A stretch of DNA of 64,000 bases from Neohoeflea coraliihabitans (GTDB lineage: Bacteria; Pseudomonadota; Alphaproteobacteria; Rhizobiales; Rhizobiaceae). The stretch spans positions 620,001 to 684,000 of the forward strand of contig NZ_JAHWQX010000002.1 in the NCBI RefSeq assembly GCF_019334345.1, in the 5' to 3' direction. The position numbers and the translations under genes are program-made. The notes below the pieces were generated by a model, which saw nothing but the letters and a program-made list of their open reading frames with translations, did not search any database and had not been told where the DNA came from. Below, one piece after another: positions 1 through 10,572 of the stretch; within the stretch, counting starts at the first letter, position 1; the number at the start of each line of letters is the position of its first letter.

Positions 1-3000
1 ACAAGGCAGAGTTTGTCAAGAAAGCAGAGGGTCTTGAGACGGTGCTCGAATGCATTGTCTGCCATGAGGCTGATGCCGAAGGCCGACGCCTGACCATTCG
101 CAATCGCAGTGATCAGGACCGCTTCATCGAGGTGACGTCCTATGGCGAGATCGTGCTCGAAAAGGCGGATGCGGACCTGGCGCATCCGGCATTCTCGAAA
201 ATGTTCGTCGAAACGGATGTCATCCTCCCGGACGGCGTCATTCTGGCGCGCCGCAAGCAACGCAATGTGGATGACCAGCCCATCTATTTCGCGCATCTGT
301 TCTCGGACAGCGTCAATGTGGCCGGCCTGGAAGCGGAAACCGACCGGCGTGCCTTTATCGGCCGTGGCCGTGATATCAGTGATCCGCAGGCAATGGATCA
401 GGGTTGTGAACTGGGCGGCTCCGACGGTTTCACGCTTGATCCGATCTATGCTCTGCGGCGGACAATCCGCGTGCCGGCTTTCAAGAGCGCAACGCTGACG
501 ATGTGGAACATTGTCAACCGCGATGCCAAGGCCCGCGACCAGGCCGTAGCCCATTATCGGCGCGGCGAGATGTTCGAACATGAGCTGCGGCTGAGCTGGA
601 CCTATTCGCAAATCCAGCTGCGCCACCAGGGGATCAGTGTCGAAGATGCCAATCTGTTTCGCTCATTTGCCAGCTTGCTTGTCTATCCGGACAGCCGGCT
701 GGCGGCGGGAGATGCCACGGTGCGGGACGCGGCCGGTCGGCAATCCCTGCTGTGGGGACAGGGTATCTCCGGTGATGCGCCGATCTTCGCGCTGAGGATC
801 GATGATGAGGCCGATCTGCCGGTGGCGCGCAAGGCGGCAATGCTTGTTCACTATCTGCGCCAGCGCGGTGTCTCGGTCGATCTGGCGCTGGTCAACGAGC
901 GGCGGTCCTCCTATGTGCAGGACCTCAATGACGCGCTGAACGCTATTGCCGAACAGGCAGCTCAGCGTGATGGCGGGGTGCGGCAGGTTTTCGTCGTGCG
1001 CCGCGATCTGTTGGGGGATGCCGGCTGGCAGGCGCTGCTTGCAGCGGCGCGCATCGTGTTGCATGCCCGCAATGGCAAATTGTCCGAGCAGATTTCGCGG
1101 CTGCCCAGCCAGGACGCCGATCTGGCACCGAGCGATGACGTGCCGGTCGCCGTGGATGGCGCGGCTGCAGTTGCCATCGCCGGCTCTGATTTCGACGCGC
1201 CGGCAGCGCAGCAGGAGAGCCTCGATACCGCCGCTGGCGAAGCCACAAGCGCCACCGCGGGGCCCGGCGATATGACGCATGCGGACGCTGCGGAACTGAG
1301 TTTTTTCAACGGCTATGGCGGTTTCGCCAAATCGGGTCGCGAATATGTCGTGCAACTCAGGCATGGCGAACGGACCCCGCAGCCCTGGATCAATGTCGTG
1401 GCGCGCGGCGAATTCGGTTTTCACACCTCCGCCGAGGGTGCGAGCTACTCCTGGGCGCTCAATTCACGCGATTTTCAGATCACGCCCTGGTCGAACGATC
1501 CGGTCAGCAACCGGCCCGGCGAAACCATCCATGTTGTCGACCTGGGGACCGGGCGCGTGGCCACCCCCTATGCGGCTTTGTCCAGTGATCCGGACAGCCG
1601 CTACGAAGCGCGGTTCGGCATGGGATACTGCGACTTCCGCAGTACCACCGACTGGCTGTCGCTGCAGGCCGTGCAGACACTCGCCGAAGATGAGAACAGC
1701 AAGCTGATCGAGCTGACGCTGCGCAATCCGACAGCCGCGCCGCTGCAGCTGCGTGTTTTCGGCTATGTCGAATTGGTGCTGGGCAACAACCGCGCCCGCA
1801 ACGCGACGCATGTGCAGGTGCGTCCCAGCCCGGATGGCCGTGGATTGCTGGCTCGCAACCCGTTCTCCAACGATTTCGGAGACACGGAGATCAGCTTCAG
1901 CCTTGATCGGCCGGCCAGGCTCCTGACAGCCTCACGCGGCGCCTTCATCGGACGCAACGGCACGATGCGGCTGCCGGCGGCGCTGGCCGGCGGTGCGCTG
2001 CCAGCGATTGAGGACAGCGGCGGAGATCCCTGCATGGCGCTCGGCTGCGATATCGCTCTGGCCGCCGGCGCAGAAACCCGTTTGCTGCTCAAACTAAGTG
2101 CGTTGCCCCATGATGACCGGGAAGGTGGCGCCGCCGAGCGGGCGGTCACCGCCGGCACGTCAGCAGTCAATCGCGGTCTGGCTGCGGCGAAGTCAGAATG
2201 GGACGCCCTTCTCGGGACTTTGCAGGTGGCGACGCCGGACGAGAAACTTGACCTGATGGTCAATACCTGGCTGCCCTATCAGAGCATCGCCTGCCGTATC
2301 CGGGCCCGCAGTGCCTTCTACCAGGCCTCCGGGGCCTATGGTTTTCGCGACCAGTTGCAGGATACGTCGGCCCTCCTGCTGCAGGACCCCGGCCTGGCCA
2401 GGGCGCAGATTCTCAATGCCGCCGGCAGGCAGTTTCCGGAGGGGGATTTCCAGCACTGGTGGTTGCCGCGCAGCGGTGCGGGCGTTCGCACGATGATCTC
2501 CGATGACGTGGTCTGGCTGCCGCACATGGTGGCTCGCTATTTGCGGTTCACCGGCGACCAGGCCCTGCTCGATGAAGCGATACCGTTTATCGAAGGGCGG
2601 GAACTGGCCGAAGGTGAACATGATGCCTTCTACCAGCCGGACGTTTCCGCCACGAGCGTCAGCCTGTTCGAGCACTGCGTCCGGGCCCTGAACCTGGCTA
2701 TCGCGCGCACCGGGCCGAACGGCCTGCCCCTCATTCTCGGGGGTGACTGGAATGACGGGATGAACCGCGTCGGCGAAGAGGGCCGCGGCGAGAGCGTCTG
2801 GCTTGGCTGGTTCCTCGGCGACACATTGCAAAGCTTTATCGAGATGACCGGCGATCATCTCGATGCCGGGCTCAAAAAGCGCTGGCAACTGCACCGCGAG
2901 CAGCTCGCTGCGGCCCTGGAGACAGCCGGCTGGGATGGTCAGTGGTACCGGCGTGGCACGTTTGATGACGGCGCTCCGCTCGGGTCAAGCGAGAGCGACG

Positions 3001-3659
3001 AATGCCAGATCGACTCGATCGCACAAAGCTGGAGCGTCATTTCCGGCATGGCGCCGCCGGAGCGCGCGCAACAGGCGATGGATTCGCTGATGGCCCGGCT
3101 TGCGGACCGGCAGCATGGCCTGATCAAGCTTTTCACGCCTCCGTTTGAAAACACGCCGCGCAATCCCGGCTACATCAAAGGTTATCCGCCGGGCGTACGG
3201 GAGAATGGCGGGCAGTATACGCACGCCGCCAGCTGGGTGGTTTATGCATTGGCACGCATGGGCCGCGGCGATGCGGCGCATGCCGCCTTCGACATGATCA
3301 ATCCTATCTCGCATTCGCTCGACCGGAATGCCGCCGATCACTACCGCACCGAGCCCTATGTGGTGGCAGCCGATATCTACGGGGAAGGTGTGCGCGCCGG
3401 ACGCGGCGGCTGGACCTGGTACACCGGTTCGGCCGGCTGGCTCTATCGCGCCGCGGTGGAAGGCATTCTCGGTCTGACGCTGTGTGAAGGTAAATGGCTG
3501 GAGGTGCGACCGGCGCTTCCCGAGGCATGGCCGGGCTACAGCGCCGATCTGCAGCTGGGCGGCCGGCAGAGGCATCTCGATGTGCAGCGCGACGGCGCAA
3601 ATTTGTCGATCACGCTGGACGGCGAGGCTCCTGATGCGGAAGGCCGCTTCCGCATCTAG
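1..3659 (+). CDS. ndvB: Cyclic beta-1,2-glucan synthase, C-terminal part (gene cut by window start)
   Basis: The reading frame is open to the left edge, so this is the C-terminal ~1,200 residues of a much larger protein (full NdvB/ChvB proteins are about 2,800 residues). The visible part holds two copies of the sugar-binding beta-sandwich typical of the family (around residues 1-250 and 430-680, counted from the first visible GTG at 42), separated by an Ala/Asp-rich linker. It is followed by an (alpha/alpha)6-barrel GH94 phosphorylase-like domain with the GGDWNDGMN motif near residue 900, which carries the presumed catalytic Asp. In the family the membrane N-terminal GT84 half polymerises UDP-glucose and the GH94 half trims the chain before cyclisation. 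The product is periplasmic cyclic glucan used in osmoadaptation and host interaction. The GTG at 42 is internal, not a start. Confidence 0.93.
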   Translation, partial: KAEFVKKAEGLETVLECIVCHEADAEGRRLTIRNRSDQDRFIEVTSYGEIVLEKADADLAHPAFSKMFVETDVILPDGVILARRKQRNVDDQPIYFAHLFSDSVNVAGLEAETDRRAFIGRGRDISDPQAMDQGCELGGSDGFTLDPIYALRRTIRVPAFKSATLTMWNIVNRDAKARDQAVAHYRRGEMFEHELRLSWTYSQIQLRHQGISVEDANLFRSFASLLVYPDSRLAAGDATVRDAAGRQSLLWGQGISGDAPIFALRIDDEADLPVARKAAMLVHYLRQRGVSVDLALVNERRSSYVQDLNDALNAIAEQAAQRDGGVRQVFVVRRDLLGDAGWQALLAAARIVLHARNGKLSEQISRLPSQDADLAPSDDVPVAVDGAAAVAIAGSDFDAPAAQQESLDTAAGEATSATAGPGDMTHADAAELSFFNGYGGFAKSGREYVVQLRHGERTPQPWINVVARGEFGFHTSAEGASYSWALNSRDFQITPWSNDPVSNRPGETIHVVDLGTGRVATPYAALSSDPDSRYEARFGMGYCDFRSTTDWLSLQAVQTLAEDENSKLIELTLRNPTAAPLQLRVFGYVELVLGNNRARNATHVQVRPSPDGRGLLARNPFSNDFGDTEISFSLDRPARLLTASRGAFIGRNGTMRLPAALAGGALPAIEDSGGDPCMALGCDIALAAGAETRLLLKLSALPHDDREGGAAERAVTAGTSAVNRGLAAAKSEWDALLGTLQVATPDEKLDLMVNTWLPYQSIACRIRARSAFYQASGAYGFRDQLQDTSALLLQDPGLARAQILNAAGRQFPEGDFQHWWLPRSGAGVRTMISDDVVWLPHMVARYLRFTGDQALLDEAIPFIEGRELAEGEHDAFYQPDVSATSVSLFEHCVRALNLAIARTGPNGLPLILGGDWNDGMNRVGEEGRGESVWLGWFLGDTLQSFIEMTGDHLDAGLKKRWQLHREQLAAALETAGWDGQWYRRGTFDDGAPLGSSESDECQIDSIAQSWSVISGMAPPERAQQAMDSLMARLADRQHGLIKLFTPPFENTPRNPGYIKGYPPGVRENGGQYTHAASWVVYALARMGRGDAAHAAFDMINPISHSLDRNAADHYRTEPYVVAADIYGEGVRAGRGGWTWYTGSAGWLYRAAVEGILGLTLCEGKWLEVRPALPEAWPGYSADLQLGGRQRHLDVQRDGANLSITLDGEAPDAEGRFRI

Positions 3660-3802
3660 GGTCAGGACCCTCGGAACTTCTCCCTGCCCAAGCTGTGTTT
3701 ATCGCGGACAACGCGCCTGGGCGGTCGACACAAGCCGGCGCGGCAGTTATTTGCGATATATCGCGGATGATTGCTGCAACCGCACCGGGAGAAGTACACC
3801 CT

Positions 3803-4765
3803 ATGCCACGTTTGTATGCCAGCCGAAAAAGAGTGCTCGTCACCGGCGGGGCCGGGTTTCTCGGTTCGCATCTGATCGACCGGCTGCTCGAAGAGGGGCA
3901 TGAAGTCCTGTGCGTCGACAATCTGTTCACCGGTACAAAGGAAAACCTCGATCATCTGCATGGCCATGCGCGTTTCGAGTTCATGCGTCACGACATCTGC
4001 TTTCCGCTGTATGTCGAAGTCGATGAGATCTGGAACCTCGCATGTCCTGCTTCCCCGGTGCATTATCAGCATGACCCCGTGCAGACCGCCAAGACCTGCG
4101 TGCACGGCGCGATCAACATGCTCGGCCTGGCCAAACGGCTACGTTGCCCGATCTTCCAGGCCTCGACAAGCGAAGTCTATGGCGATCCGGCAATGCATCC
4201 GCAGTCCGAGGCCTATTGGGGCAATGTCAATCCGATCGGCATCCGCTCCTGCTATGACGAGGGCAAGCGGTGTGCCGAGACCCTGTTTTTCGATTATTGG
4301 CGCCAGCACGAGGTCGAGATCAAGGTGGCGCGCATTTTCAACACCTATGGACCGCGAATGCATCTGAATGACGGGCGGGTCGTCTCCGCGTTCATCATGC
4401 AGGCGCTGCGCGGCGACGAGATCACGATCTTCGGGGATGGCAGCCAGACACGATCGTTTTGTTATGTGGACGACATGATCGAAGGCTTTGTCCGTCTGAT
4501 GAACTCCGAAAAGAGTGTCACCGGACCGATCAATCTCGGCAATCCGGGTGAGTACTCGATGATCCAGCTTGCCGAGTTGATCGTGCAGAAGACGGGGTCA
4601 CGGTCGCAGCTGAGCTTCAAGCCCCTGCCCTTTGATGATCCCAAACGCCGCAAGCCAGATATCTCGCTGGCCCAGTCCACACTCGGCTGGCAACCACAGA
4701 TTGGTGTCGACGAGGGACTGGCGCAGACGATCGACTATTTCCGGTCTCACCAATCAGGGCATTAA
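3803..4765 (+). CDS. NAD-dependent epimerase/dehydratase, UDP-glucuronate decarboxylase (UXS)-like
   Basis: A 320-residue extended-SDR protein. The NAD-binding glycine motif TGGAGFLG lies at residues 14-21 and the catalytic YxxxK at Tyr151/Lys155, with a TSEVYGDP strand before it. The CPASPVHYQ and RSCYDEGKR segments are characteristic of UDP-glucuronate decarboxylases, which make UDP-xylose. A related UDP-glucose epimerase cannot be fully excluded. The ATG at 3803 is chosen because a GGGAGA ribosome site lies about 10 bases upstream and the TGGAG motif then falls at the usual distance from the N-terminus; the frame is open further upstream. It lies 143 bases downstream of the glucan synthase, on the same strand, so a shared envelope-polysaccharide role is plausible. 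It converges with the histidine kinase. Confidence 0.88.
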   Translation: MPRLYASRKRVLVTGGAGFLGSHLIDRLLEEGHEVLCVDNLFTGTKENLDHLHGHARFEFMRHDICFPLYVEVDEIWNLACPASPVHYQHDPVQTAKTCVHGAINMLGLAKRLRCPIFQASTSEVYGDPAMHPQSEAYWGNVNPIGIRSCYDEGKRCAETLFFDYWRQHEVEIKVARIFNTYGPRMHLNDGRVVSAFIMQALRGDEITIFGDGSQTRSFCYVDDMIEGFVRLMNSEKSVTGPINLGNPGEYSMIQLAELIVQKTGSRSQLSFKPLPFDDPKRRKPDISLAQSTLGWQPQIGVDEGLAQTIDYFRSHQSGH

Positions 4766-4842
4766 TTGCCCCAGCTTGAATTGCTGCGATCAGCTGAAAC
4801 CTGTGCCGGGAAGATTTCCCTAAAAGGACGACTTGGCCAAGG

Positions 4843-7326
4843 TCATGTCGGGGCGCTTATCGCTTCCTGCAATGCAGCGATGACTTTCTCGACATCCTGG
4901 CTGGAATAGGGTTTGGCAAGATGGTCGGCCTGATAGGCGGCGTCGATATGACTGGTGTCATGGCCGGTCATGAAGGCGAACGGGATGTGACGCGAGGTCA
5001 GCAGGTCAGCGACCGGATAGACGGTCTTGCCGCTGACATTGATGTCCAGGAGGGCCACGTCAAAATTCTCTGCCGTATCGCTCGTGACTGCAGCTTCCGC
5101 CTTGGCCACTTGATCGAAGGGGCCGACAACCTCGCAATCCAGATCGAAAAGCATGTCCTCAAGCGTCATGGCAATAAGAGGTTCATCCTCGACCACCAGC
5201 ACGCGCAGCTTCTGCCGGGTGGATTGCGGCGGTGACGGTTCGGCGCCAGCCGGTTGGTCAGCCTTTGGCGGCCGGCCCGCGCCTGCCGCATGCGCCATCG
5301 CTTTGCCGATCGCCGCGATGACCTCCTCGGCGCTGTAGGGTTTGCGCACCAAAAGGAACTCATTTTTCGATCCGTCTTCCGTGGCCCGCGACTGGGCTGT
5401 AAATCCGGACGTCAGGAGGACCGCCAAATCCGGACGACGGCGTCGCGCTTCCTGGGCAAGGTCAATGCCACTCATTCCGCGCGGCATGACGATGTCGGTA
5501 AAGAGCAATTGGATATCGGCTCGCCGTTGCAACTGATCGAGACCATCATGCCCGTTGCTGGCTTCGATGACCGTATGACCAAGGTCGGTCAGAAGGTCCG
5601 TTGCCAGCTGACGGACATCGTCATCGTCCTCCACGACGAGAATAACAAGGGGCTCGGTGTCAAGGTGAGGGCTGGCGGCGGAGCGCTCGTTGTCGATGCT
5701 CGCCGTATCCGTCCAGGGAAGATAGAGATGAACGGTCGTTCCGCGACCTGGCGCACTGTCGAGGACGACATAGCCATTTGACTGGCGGGCAAAGCCATAG
5801 ACCATCGACAGTCCAAGCCCCGAGCCCTTGCCCACCTCCTTGGTGGTGTAAAACGGTTCGAAAACCCGGGCCTGCACCTGGGGGGACATCCCTTCTCCTT
5901 CGTCGGCCACAGTAACGCGAACGTACCGGCCGGGGACCAGATCAGGGATCATGGATGACGATCCGTCGGCGCTCGCCGTTTCCGGAAGTGTGACATTCGC
6001 CGTCGCAAGGGTCAGGCGCCCGCCGCGCGGCATGGCATCTCTTGCGTTGATGACGAGATTGAGGATCGCGGATTCGAAAAGATTGACGTCGCACCAGCAA
6101 TGCCAGAGCCCGTCGCCAGCCTGAACTTCGACCTCGATTTCCTCGCCCACGGTCCGCTCGATCAAATGTCTGAGTTCCGGCAAACGATCATTGACGGAAA
6201 AGGCCTGCGCCTGCAGCGTCTGGCGCCGTGAAAAGGCAAGCAATTGCTGCGTCAGCCCGGCGCCACGCTGGGCGGCCTGACTGGCGTGGGTAATCTGACG
6301 CAGGAGCGAGGCGTCGGTGACCCTGAGGCGAGCGCGTTCCAGATTGCCGAGTATCACGGTCAGGAGATTGTTGAAATCGTGCGCCAATCCGCCGGTCAGT
6401 TGTCCGACAGCCTCCATTTTCTGTGCCTGGCGAAGCTGATCTTCCAGGAGGCGCTGGTCGGTGATGTCGGTCACGACACCCGCCATCGAGGCGGCCCGCC
6501 CATTGGCGAAATAGGTGCGCCCCTTGCCACGGATCCACCGCACCTCACCGTCATTGGCGCGCCGAATGCGGCACTCGAACTCCAGCTGTCCGGTTTGCAT
6601 CGCCGTGTCGAAACTGCTGATCACGGTTTCCCGGTCTTCGGCGAGCACGTGCTCGAGAAACAGCTCGCGGCTCCAGTGGTCAAGCGGGGTGGAATATCCG
6701 AATATCTCGTCGTGCCGCGCCGAGCGGCGCGCAATGTCACCGACCAGATCGAGCTCCCAGCTTCCCATATCGGAGGCCTCAAGGGCAATCTGCTGACCTT
6801 CCTCGGCGATCCGGCGCTGGCGTTGCTGGGTCAGATCCGTGACGATGCCGCACAGGACCCGGTTTCCCTCGGTGGGAAGATCGACGAACGAAAGATAGAC
6901 GGGGACCAGTTCGCCATCTTCACGGCGAAGCTCAAATTCACCATTGCCGCCGCCATGGGCGCTCTGCCGCATTAACCGAGCCAGAGCGCTGGCCTGCGAG
7001 GCCCGGACATACTGGTGGATGGAGGTTCCGATGAGCCGCTCATGGCGGAAGCCGGAAATCTCTGCGAAACGCCGATTGCAGTAGAGGATCGTGCCATCGA
7101 CAGAGAGGGTCAGAGCCCCTTCCTGCATCTGTTCGACCAAGATGCGGTATGGTCGATCCGCATTGTCGAGCGTGTAGACCTTCTGAGCTTCAGGTCCGCC
7201 GATGATGACGGCATCGACCTCGCCGCTGCGGATGGCATCGAGGGTTTCATCGGCTTCGCGGAGGCGTTCTTCCAGTTCAGCAATCCTCCGGCGGAGATCT
7301 TCAGCATCCGGGCCGTCGGAGCTCAT
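4843..7326 (-). CDS. Hybrid sensor histidine kinase with two receiver domains (Kai operon)
   Basis: An 827-residue soluble kinase with no membrane segment. Order: N-terminal coiled coil (about 8-33); PAS (about 60-170); PAS/PAC (about 180-292); HisKA with phospho-His316 in the GLAHDFNN motif; HATPase_c (about 410-540, GKGSGLGLS G-box); receiver 1 with Asp611; receiver 2 with Asp761. Receiver 2 is the HWE/stress-type kind with LLDINVSG around the Asp. The N-terminal stretch with ETLDAIRSGEVDA and YTLDNADRPYRILVE is a signature I associate with kinases encoded next to proteobacterial kaiBC. It is the last gene of the kaiC-kaiB-kaiB-kinase operon and its ATG overlaps the stop of the preceding kaiB by 4 bases. 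It is the likely output or input kinase of the Kai module. Its partner regulator is not in the window. Confidence 0.9.
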   Translation of the reverse strand: MSSDGPDAEDLRRRIAELEERLREADETLDAIRSGEVDAVIIGGPEAQKVYTLDNADRPYRILVEQMQEGALTLSVDGTILYCNRRFAEISGFRHERLIGTSIHQYVRASQASALARLMRQSAHGGGNGEFELRREDGELVPVYLSFVDLPTEGNRVLCGIVTDLTQQRQRRIAEEGQQIALEASDMGSWELDLVGDIARRSARHDEIFGYSTPLDHWSRELFLEHVLAEDRETVISSFDTAMQTGQLEFECRIRRANDGEVRWIRGKGRTYFANGRAASMAGVVTDITDQRLLEDQLRQAQKMEAVGQLTGGLAHDFNNLLTVILGNLERARLRVTDASLLRQITHASQAAQRGAGLTQQLLAFSRRQTLQAQAFSVNDRLPELRHLIERTVGEEIEVEVQAGDGLWHCWCDVNLFESAILNLVINARDAMPRGGRLTLATANVTLPETASADGSSSMIPDLVPGRYVRVTVADEGEGMSPQVQARVFEPFYTTKEVGKGSGLGLSMVYGFARQSNGYVVLDSAPGRGTTVHLYLPWTDTASIDNERSAASPHLDTEPLVILVVEDDDDVRQLATDLLTDLGHTVIEASNGHDGLDQLQRRADIQLLFTDIVMPRGMSGIDLAQEARRRRPDLAVLLTSGFTAQSRATEDGSKNEFLLVRKPYSAEEVIAAIGKAMAHAAGAGRPPKADQPAGAEPSPPQSTRQKLRVLVVEDEPLIAMTLEDMLFDLDCEVVGPFDQVAKAEAAVTSDTAENFDVALLDINVSGKTVYPVADLLTSRHIPFAFMTGHDTSHIDAAYQADHLAKPYSSQDVEKVIAALQEAISAPT

Positions 7327-7679
7327 CCCTGCGTTCCTCCGGGAGGTGACGTGGCGGGAACGAGATTAAGCCCCGCCAGCACCCGGTCGCTGTTGGAAAG
7401 GTCACCGATGATCCGCCGGAGCGGCTCCGGCAGGATCTTGACCAGGGTCGGCGCGGCGATGATCTGAGCGTCGCGGGCGGCTTGTGGGTTTTGGTAAATG
7501 TCGATCACCTCAAGGTCATAGCGGCCGTTCAAACGCTCTTCACAGACGCGTCGGATAATCTCCACGGCCCGCGTCGAGCGCGGCGTTGAACCCGTTACAT
7601 AAAGGCGCAGAACGAAGTGTGTACCGGAATGATCACCGTCTGCCTCTTCCCACCAGGGCGTTTGCGAATTACCGGTCAT
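7323..7679 (-). CDS. kaiB: KaiB-family protein, second copy
   Basis: A 118-residue thioredoxin-like KaiB protein. The core (about residues 21-107) includes [12 protein letters not shown], the [19 protein letters not shown] block and VLAGLNL. The Gly-Asp of the IIGDLS motif, which matters for fold switching in cyanobacterial KaiB, is kept. Members bind the KaiC ring and reset its phosphorylation state. The gene overlaps the upstream kaiB by 4 bases and the downstream kinase by 4 bases, so translation of the operon is probably coupled. It differs clearly from the first copy (N-terminus with WW, different C-terminal tail), so this is not a recent duplication. The two KaiBs may have split roles. 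Confidence 0.92.
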   Translation of the reverse strand: MTGNSQTPWWEEADGDHSGTHFVLRLYVTGSTPRSTRAVEIIRRVCEERLNGRYDLEVIDIYQNPQAARDAQIIAAPTLVKILPEPLRRIIGDLSNSDRVLAGLNLVPATSPPGGTQG

Positions 7680-8032
7680 GGTCCTTTGCTCTGGCTGCGA
7701 ATGTCGAGGCCGACCAACACACGCTCCTGATTGGACAGATCTCCAATGATCTTCTTCAATGGCGGCGGCAAACGGCGCACCAGAGTCGGCAAAGCCAGGA
7801 TCTGATCGCCAGCTGCCAATTGCGGATTCTGACTGAGATCGACGACCTCAATGTCATACTGACCGGCCAGATGATCCTCGCAAAGCTTCTTGAGATTGGC
7901 GACGGCTGACAATGATTTCGGGGTCTGTCCGGCGACATAGAGCCGCAAATTGTAAAATGTGCCATCTGGCGCGCGGCCATCCTCATCGGTTGTATCTTCC
8001 AGAGGCGCGATGCCCTTGCGCTCGGAGGTCAT
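7676..8032 (-). CDS. kaiB: KaiB-family protein, first copy
   Basis: A 118-residue KaiB with an acidic N-terminal extension of about 25 residues, followed by the thioredoxin-like core ([38 protein letters not shown]). It matches the cyanobacterial KaiB core more closely than the second copy, notably in the LPPPL and VGLDI segments. It is translated directly after kaiC (4-base overlap at 8029-8032) and overlaps the second kaiB. No kaiA is present in the operon or elsewhere in the window, as is usual for proteobacterial Kai systems. Expected partner: the KaiC encoded just upstream. Confidence 0.93.
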   Translation of the reverse strand: MTSERKGIAPLEDTTDEDGRAPDGTFYNLRLYVAGQTPKSLSAVANLKKLCEDHLAGQYDIEVVDLSQNPQLAAGDQILALPTLVRRLPPPLKKIIGDLSNQERVLVGLDIRSQSKGP

Positions 8033-9732
8033 TCATCCACTCCCCTGCTTCTCGCCATCACCTGCCGGTCATGGTTAACCAATTCGGCGTCGAGTCGTTC
8101 CGCTTCGGACAGGTCGTCGATCTCGGCCTCCTGCATGGCCAGCGTTGCCTGCAATTCAGCAATCTGACCTTCGAGAACGAGGCGCTTGCGCTCCAATTTT
8201 CGGCGGCGACAGGCGATTTCACGCTGCCGCTGCGTTTCCAGGGTCCTTGCACGCCATTCCTGCGCAATGCGGGCACTGCCCGTCAGCATGCCGTCCGGGC
8301 CCATATACATGTCGCTCAATTGCACACCGTTCGATGTCAGACGGTATTCCCTGATCTGGTTCGAATTGGACATGCCGCGCGATTTCAGCACGTATAGACC
8401 GCGGTTGCGCTCGCCACTGCTTTCAATATCGAGCAATGAAATCCAGGTGTCCATCAGGGATGAGACGCCGCGATCGGCATCGCTCATCAGCCGCTCGTCC
8501 GCCGGTGTCAGACTGGTGAACACCGCCGTAATGCCTCTGGCCTTCAACATATCGACCACGCGCAGCAGCGTCGAATGCACCTCTTCGGCGGGGCCTCGGA
8601 AAGCTGAAATCGGATCAATGACGACTATCGTCGGCTTGAATGTCTCGACAATGCGATGCAGGCGCGTCAGATGCATTTCGAAGCCGTAGAAGCTGGGTCT
8701 TGCGGCTTCGAACCGCAACAGATCGGCATCGATGTGATGCTGCAAATCCAATCCCACCGAGCGCACATTGCGCACGATCTGGCTCGGCGATTCCTCGAGT
8801 GCCACGTAAAGGCAGTGCTCGCCGCGGGCACAGGCGGCATTGGCAAAGTGAGCGCTGAAGATGGTCTTGCCGGTGCCCGCAGAACCCGAGATCAGTACGC
8901 TTGAGCCCCGGTAATAGCCGCCGATGCTGAGCATCGCGTCGAGGTCTTCCACGCCCGTGGGGACCGGCTCCTCGGAGACGTCATAGGACAGGCCCGCCGA
9001 CGTGATCGGCAACACCGTGATGCCGTGATCGTCGATCAGGAACGGATATTCGTTCGTACCGTGCGCTGACCCCCGATACTTGACCACCCGCAGCCGCCGT
9101 GTGGTGATCTGGTCTTCAACGCGATTCTCGAGCAAAATCACGCAGTCGGAGACATATTCTTCCAGACCGTGCCGGGTCAGCTGGCCCTCGCCGCGCTCTG
9201 CGGTGACGATTGCCGTTATCCCCTTCTGCTTGATCCACTCGAACAGGCGCCGCAACTCCGAGCGCAACACGGCCACGTTGTCGAGGCCGGCAAACAGGGT
9301 CTCCAGGGTATCCAGAACGATGCGCTTGGCGCCTATGGAATCGATGGCATAACCGAGCCGGACAAACAGACCTTCGAGATCATATTCGCCCGCTTCCTCG
9401 ATTTCGCTGCGGTCGACCCTGACGTGGTCGATGACGAGCTTTTTCTCGTCGATCAGCTTATCGACCTCATAGCCGAGCGATGCGACATTGACGGCGAGAT
9501 CCGGGGCTGTTTCCTCGAAACTGACGAAAACGCCGGGTTCGTCGCGCCGAACCGCACCATCAACGAGAAAAGTCATGCCAAAAAGCGTCTTGCCGCACCC
9601 TGCCGCGCCGCACAGCAAGGTCGGACGACCTGTCGGCAGCCCACCGGCCGTGATGTCATCAAGACCGGATATGCCTGTGAGCGACTTCGGCAGCAATTTC
9701 GAACTTCCAGGAGATTGGCTGCCGTGATTCAT
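8029..9732 (-). CDS. kaiC: KaiC-like circadian clock/timer ATPase with C-terminal coiled coil
   Basis: A 567-residue double-domain KaiC. CI has Walker A at residues 42-49 (GAAGCGKT) and the catalytic Glu pair 73-74. CII has Walker A at 283-290 (GSAGTGKT) and the Glu pair 313-314. The CII phosphorylation pair aligns to Ser424-Ser425 (RGVSSLMDT) where cyanobacterial KaiC has Ser-Thr. After CII, from about 495 to 560, a strongly heptad-like Arg/Glu/Leu-rich helix replaces the KaiA-binding tail. This resembles the coiled-coil extension reported for Rhodobacter sphaeroides KaiC, which forms a dodecamer and works without KaiA. First gene of the Kai operon. The ATG at 9732 is the first in frame; its ribosome site is weak. 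About 260 bases of non-coding DNA upstream probably hold the promoter. Confidence 0.95.
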   Translation of the reverse strand: MNHGSQSPGSSKLLPKSLTGISGLDDITAGGLPTGRPTLLCGAAGCGKTLFGMTFLVDGAVRRDEPGVFVSFEETAPDLAVNVASLGYEVDKLIDEKKLVIDHVRVDRSEIEEAGEYDLEGLFVRLGYAIDSIGAKRIVLDTLETLFAGLDNVAVLRSELRRLFEWIKQKGITAIVTAERGEGQLTRHGLEEYVSDCVILLENRVEDQITTRRLRVVKYRGSAHGTNEYPFLIDDHGITVLPITSAGLSYDVSEEPVPTGVEDLDAMLSIGGYYRGSSVLISGSAGTGKTIFSAHFANAACARGEHCLYVALEESPSQIVRNVRSVGLDLQHHIDADLLRFEAARPSFYGFEMHLTRLHRIVETFKPTIVVIDPISAFRGPAEEVHSTLLRVVDMLKARGITAVFTSLTPADERLMSDADRGVSSLMDTWISLLDIESSGERNRGLYVLKSRGMSNSNQIREYRLTSNGVQLSDMYMGPDGMLTGSARIAQEWRARTLETQRQREIACRRRKLERKRLVLEGQIAELQATLAMQEAEIDDLSEAERLDAELVNHDRQVMARSRGVDE

Positions 9733-9992
9733 CGATGCTGATCCGGGAGAAAGTGCAAGAGTGCTGAATTCCTACGTTATTTTCGCTGACCTCGCAACGC
9801 GGCAAACTGGGGAGAGAGCGTCGCATCTCACCTTCTGACGCGCGTTGTCCGACGGCAGTTGCCTGCTTCTCGGCCACCGACAACATGGCGCAAGATAGGT
9901 CAGTTGGCACCATATCCAACCCCTCAAAGTGGCTGCCTTCGAAATTTTCTGCAGAGAAGACTTGAGCCCGCAGGTGCGCGTAGCGTGGTCCG

Positions 9993-10463
9993 CTAGCGGC
10001 CGCAGCGCGCGCTTAGGACTGCATCATCGACAGTCTCCAGATCGATCGACAGACTGGCGAAGGCCAATGTCTCTTCAAGTCGCAGCTTGCGTGCCAGGCA
10101 CAGACCCGGACGATCTTCGCAGTAGAGGATGATCTTCGGCCGCTTGCCGGTTTGTTGGGCGTAATGCAACGCCTGTCCGATCGCCTGTGCCCAGCCTGCC
10201 GTCTTGTCGACTTCGATGGCATGGGTCGCCGAAACGCAATCTGCACGAGCGCCGCTTTCGAGCGCCACCTCGGTGTCCATTCCCTGGCAAACGCATTGTT
10301 GCACCGAGCGCTCCGAGACCGCGGCATTGGCCAGGGACCCAGGAATGAGGCATGCCACGATCGCAAAACCGAGGGCAGTGCTCAAGCGTTTGAACAGGGC
10401 TGCTGCATCGACGCAGTTTCCCGGCGGCGGCTCAAAACCATCGACTTCACTCTCACTTTTCAT
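9993..10463 (-). CDS. Small exported protein, possible PD-(D/E)XK-like fold
   Basis: A 156-residue protein. After about 25 polar residues comes a hydrophobic stretch with an Ala-rich end (about 28-48), a plausible signal peptide. The true start could therefore be downstream of the ATG used here. The mature part has four to six Cys and a conserved-looking block, RADCVSATHAIEVDKTAGW followed by AIGQALHYAQQTGKRP. The D...ExDK...QxxxY arrangement recalls the restriction-endonuclease-like fold, and similar small proteins occur in many Gram-negative genomes. The nuclease link is only pattern similarity. It lies between the asparagine synthetase (109-base gap, same strand) and the kaiC promoter region. 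Confidence 0.6.
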   Translation of the reverse strand: MKSESEVDGFEPPPGNCVDAAALFKRLSTALGFAIVACLIPGSLANAAVSERSVQQCVCQGMDTEVALESGARADCVSATHAIEVDKTAGWAQAIGQALHYAQQTGKRPKIILYCEDRPGLCLARKLRLEETLAFASLSIDLETVDDAVLSARCGR

Positions 10464-10572
10464 CGGCGCAGGGTGGCCTGGAAAGCAGTGGATTTACCAG
10501 TGTGATTTAAGGGGAACGAATTGTTGGATCAGCACCAGAGCGGCGGGTCCATTTCAGACCCTTTGCGGAGGC

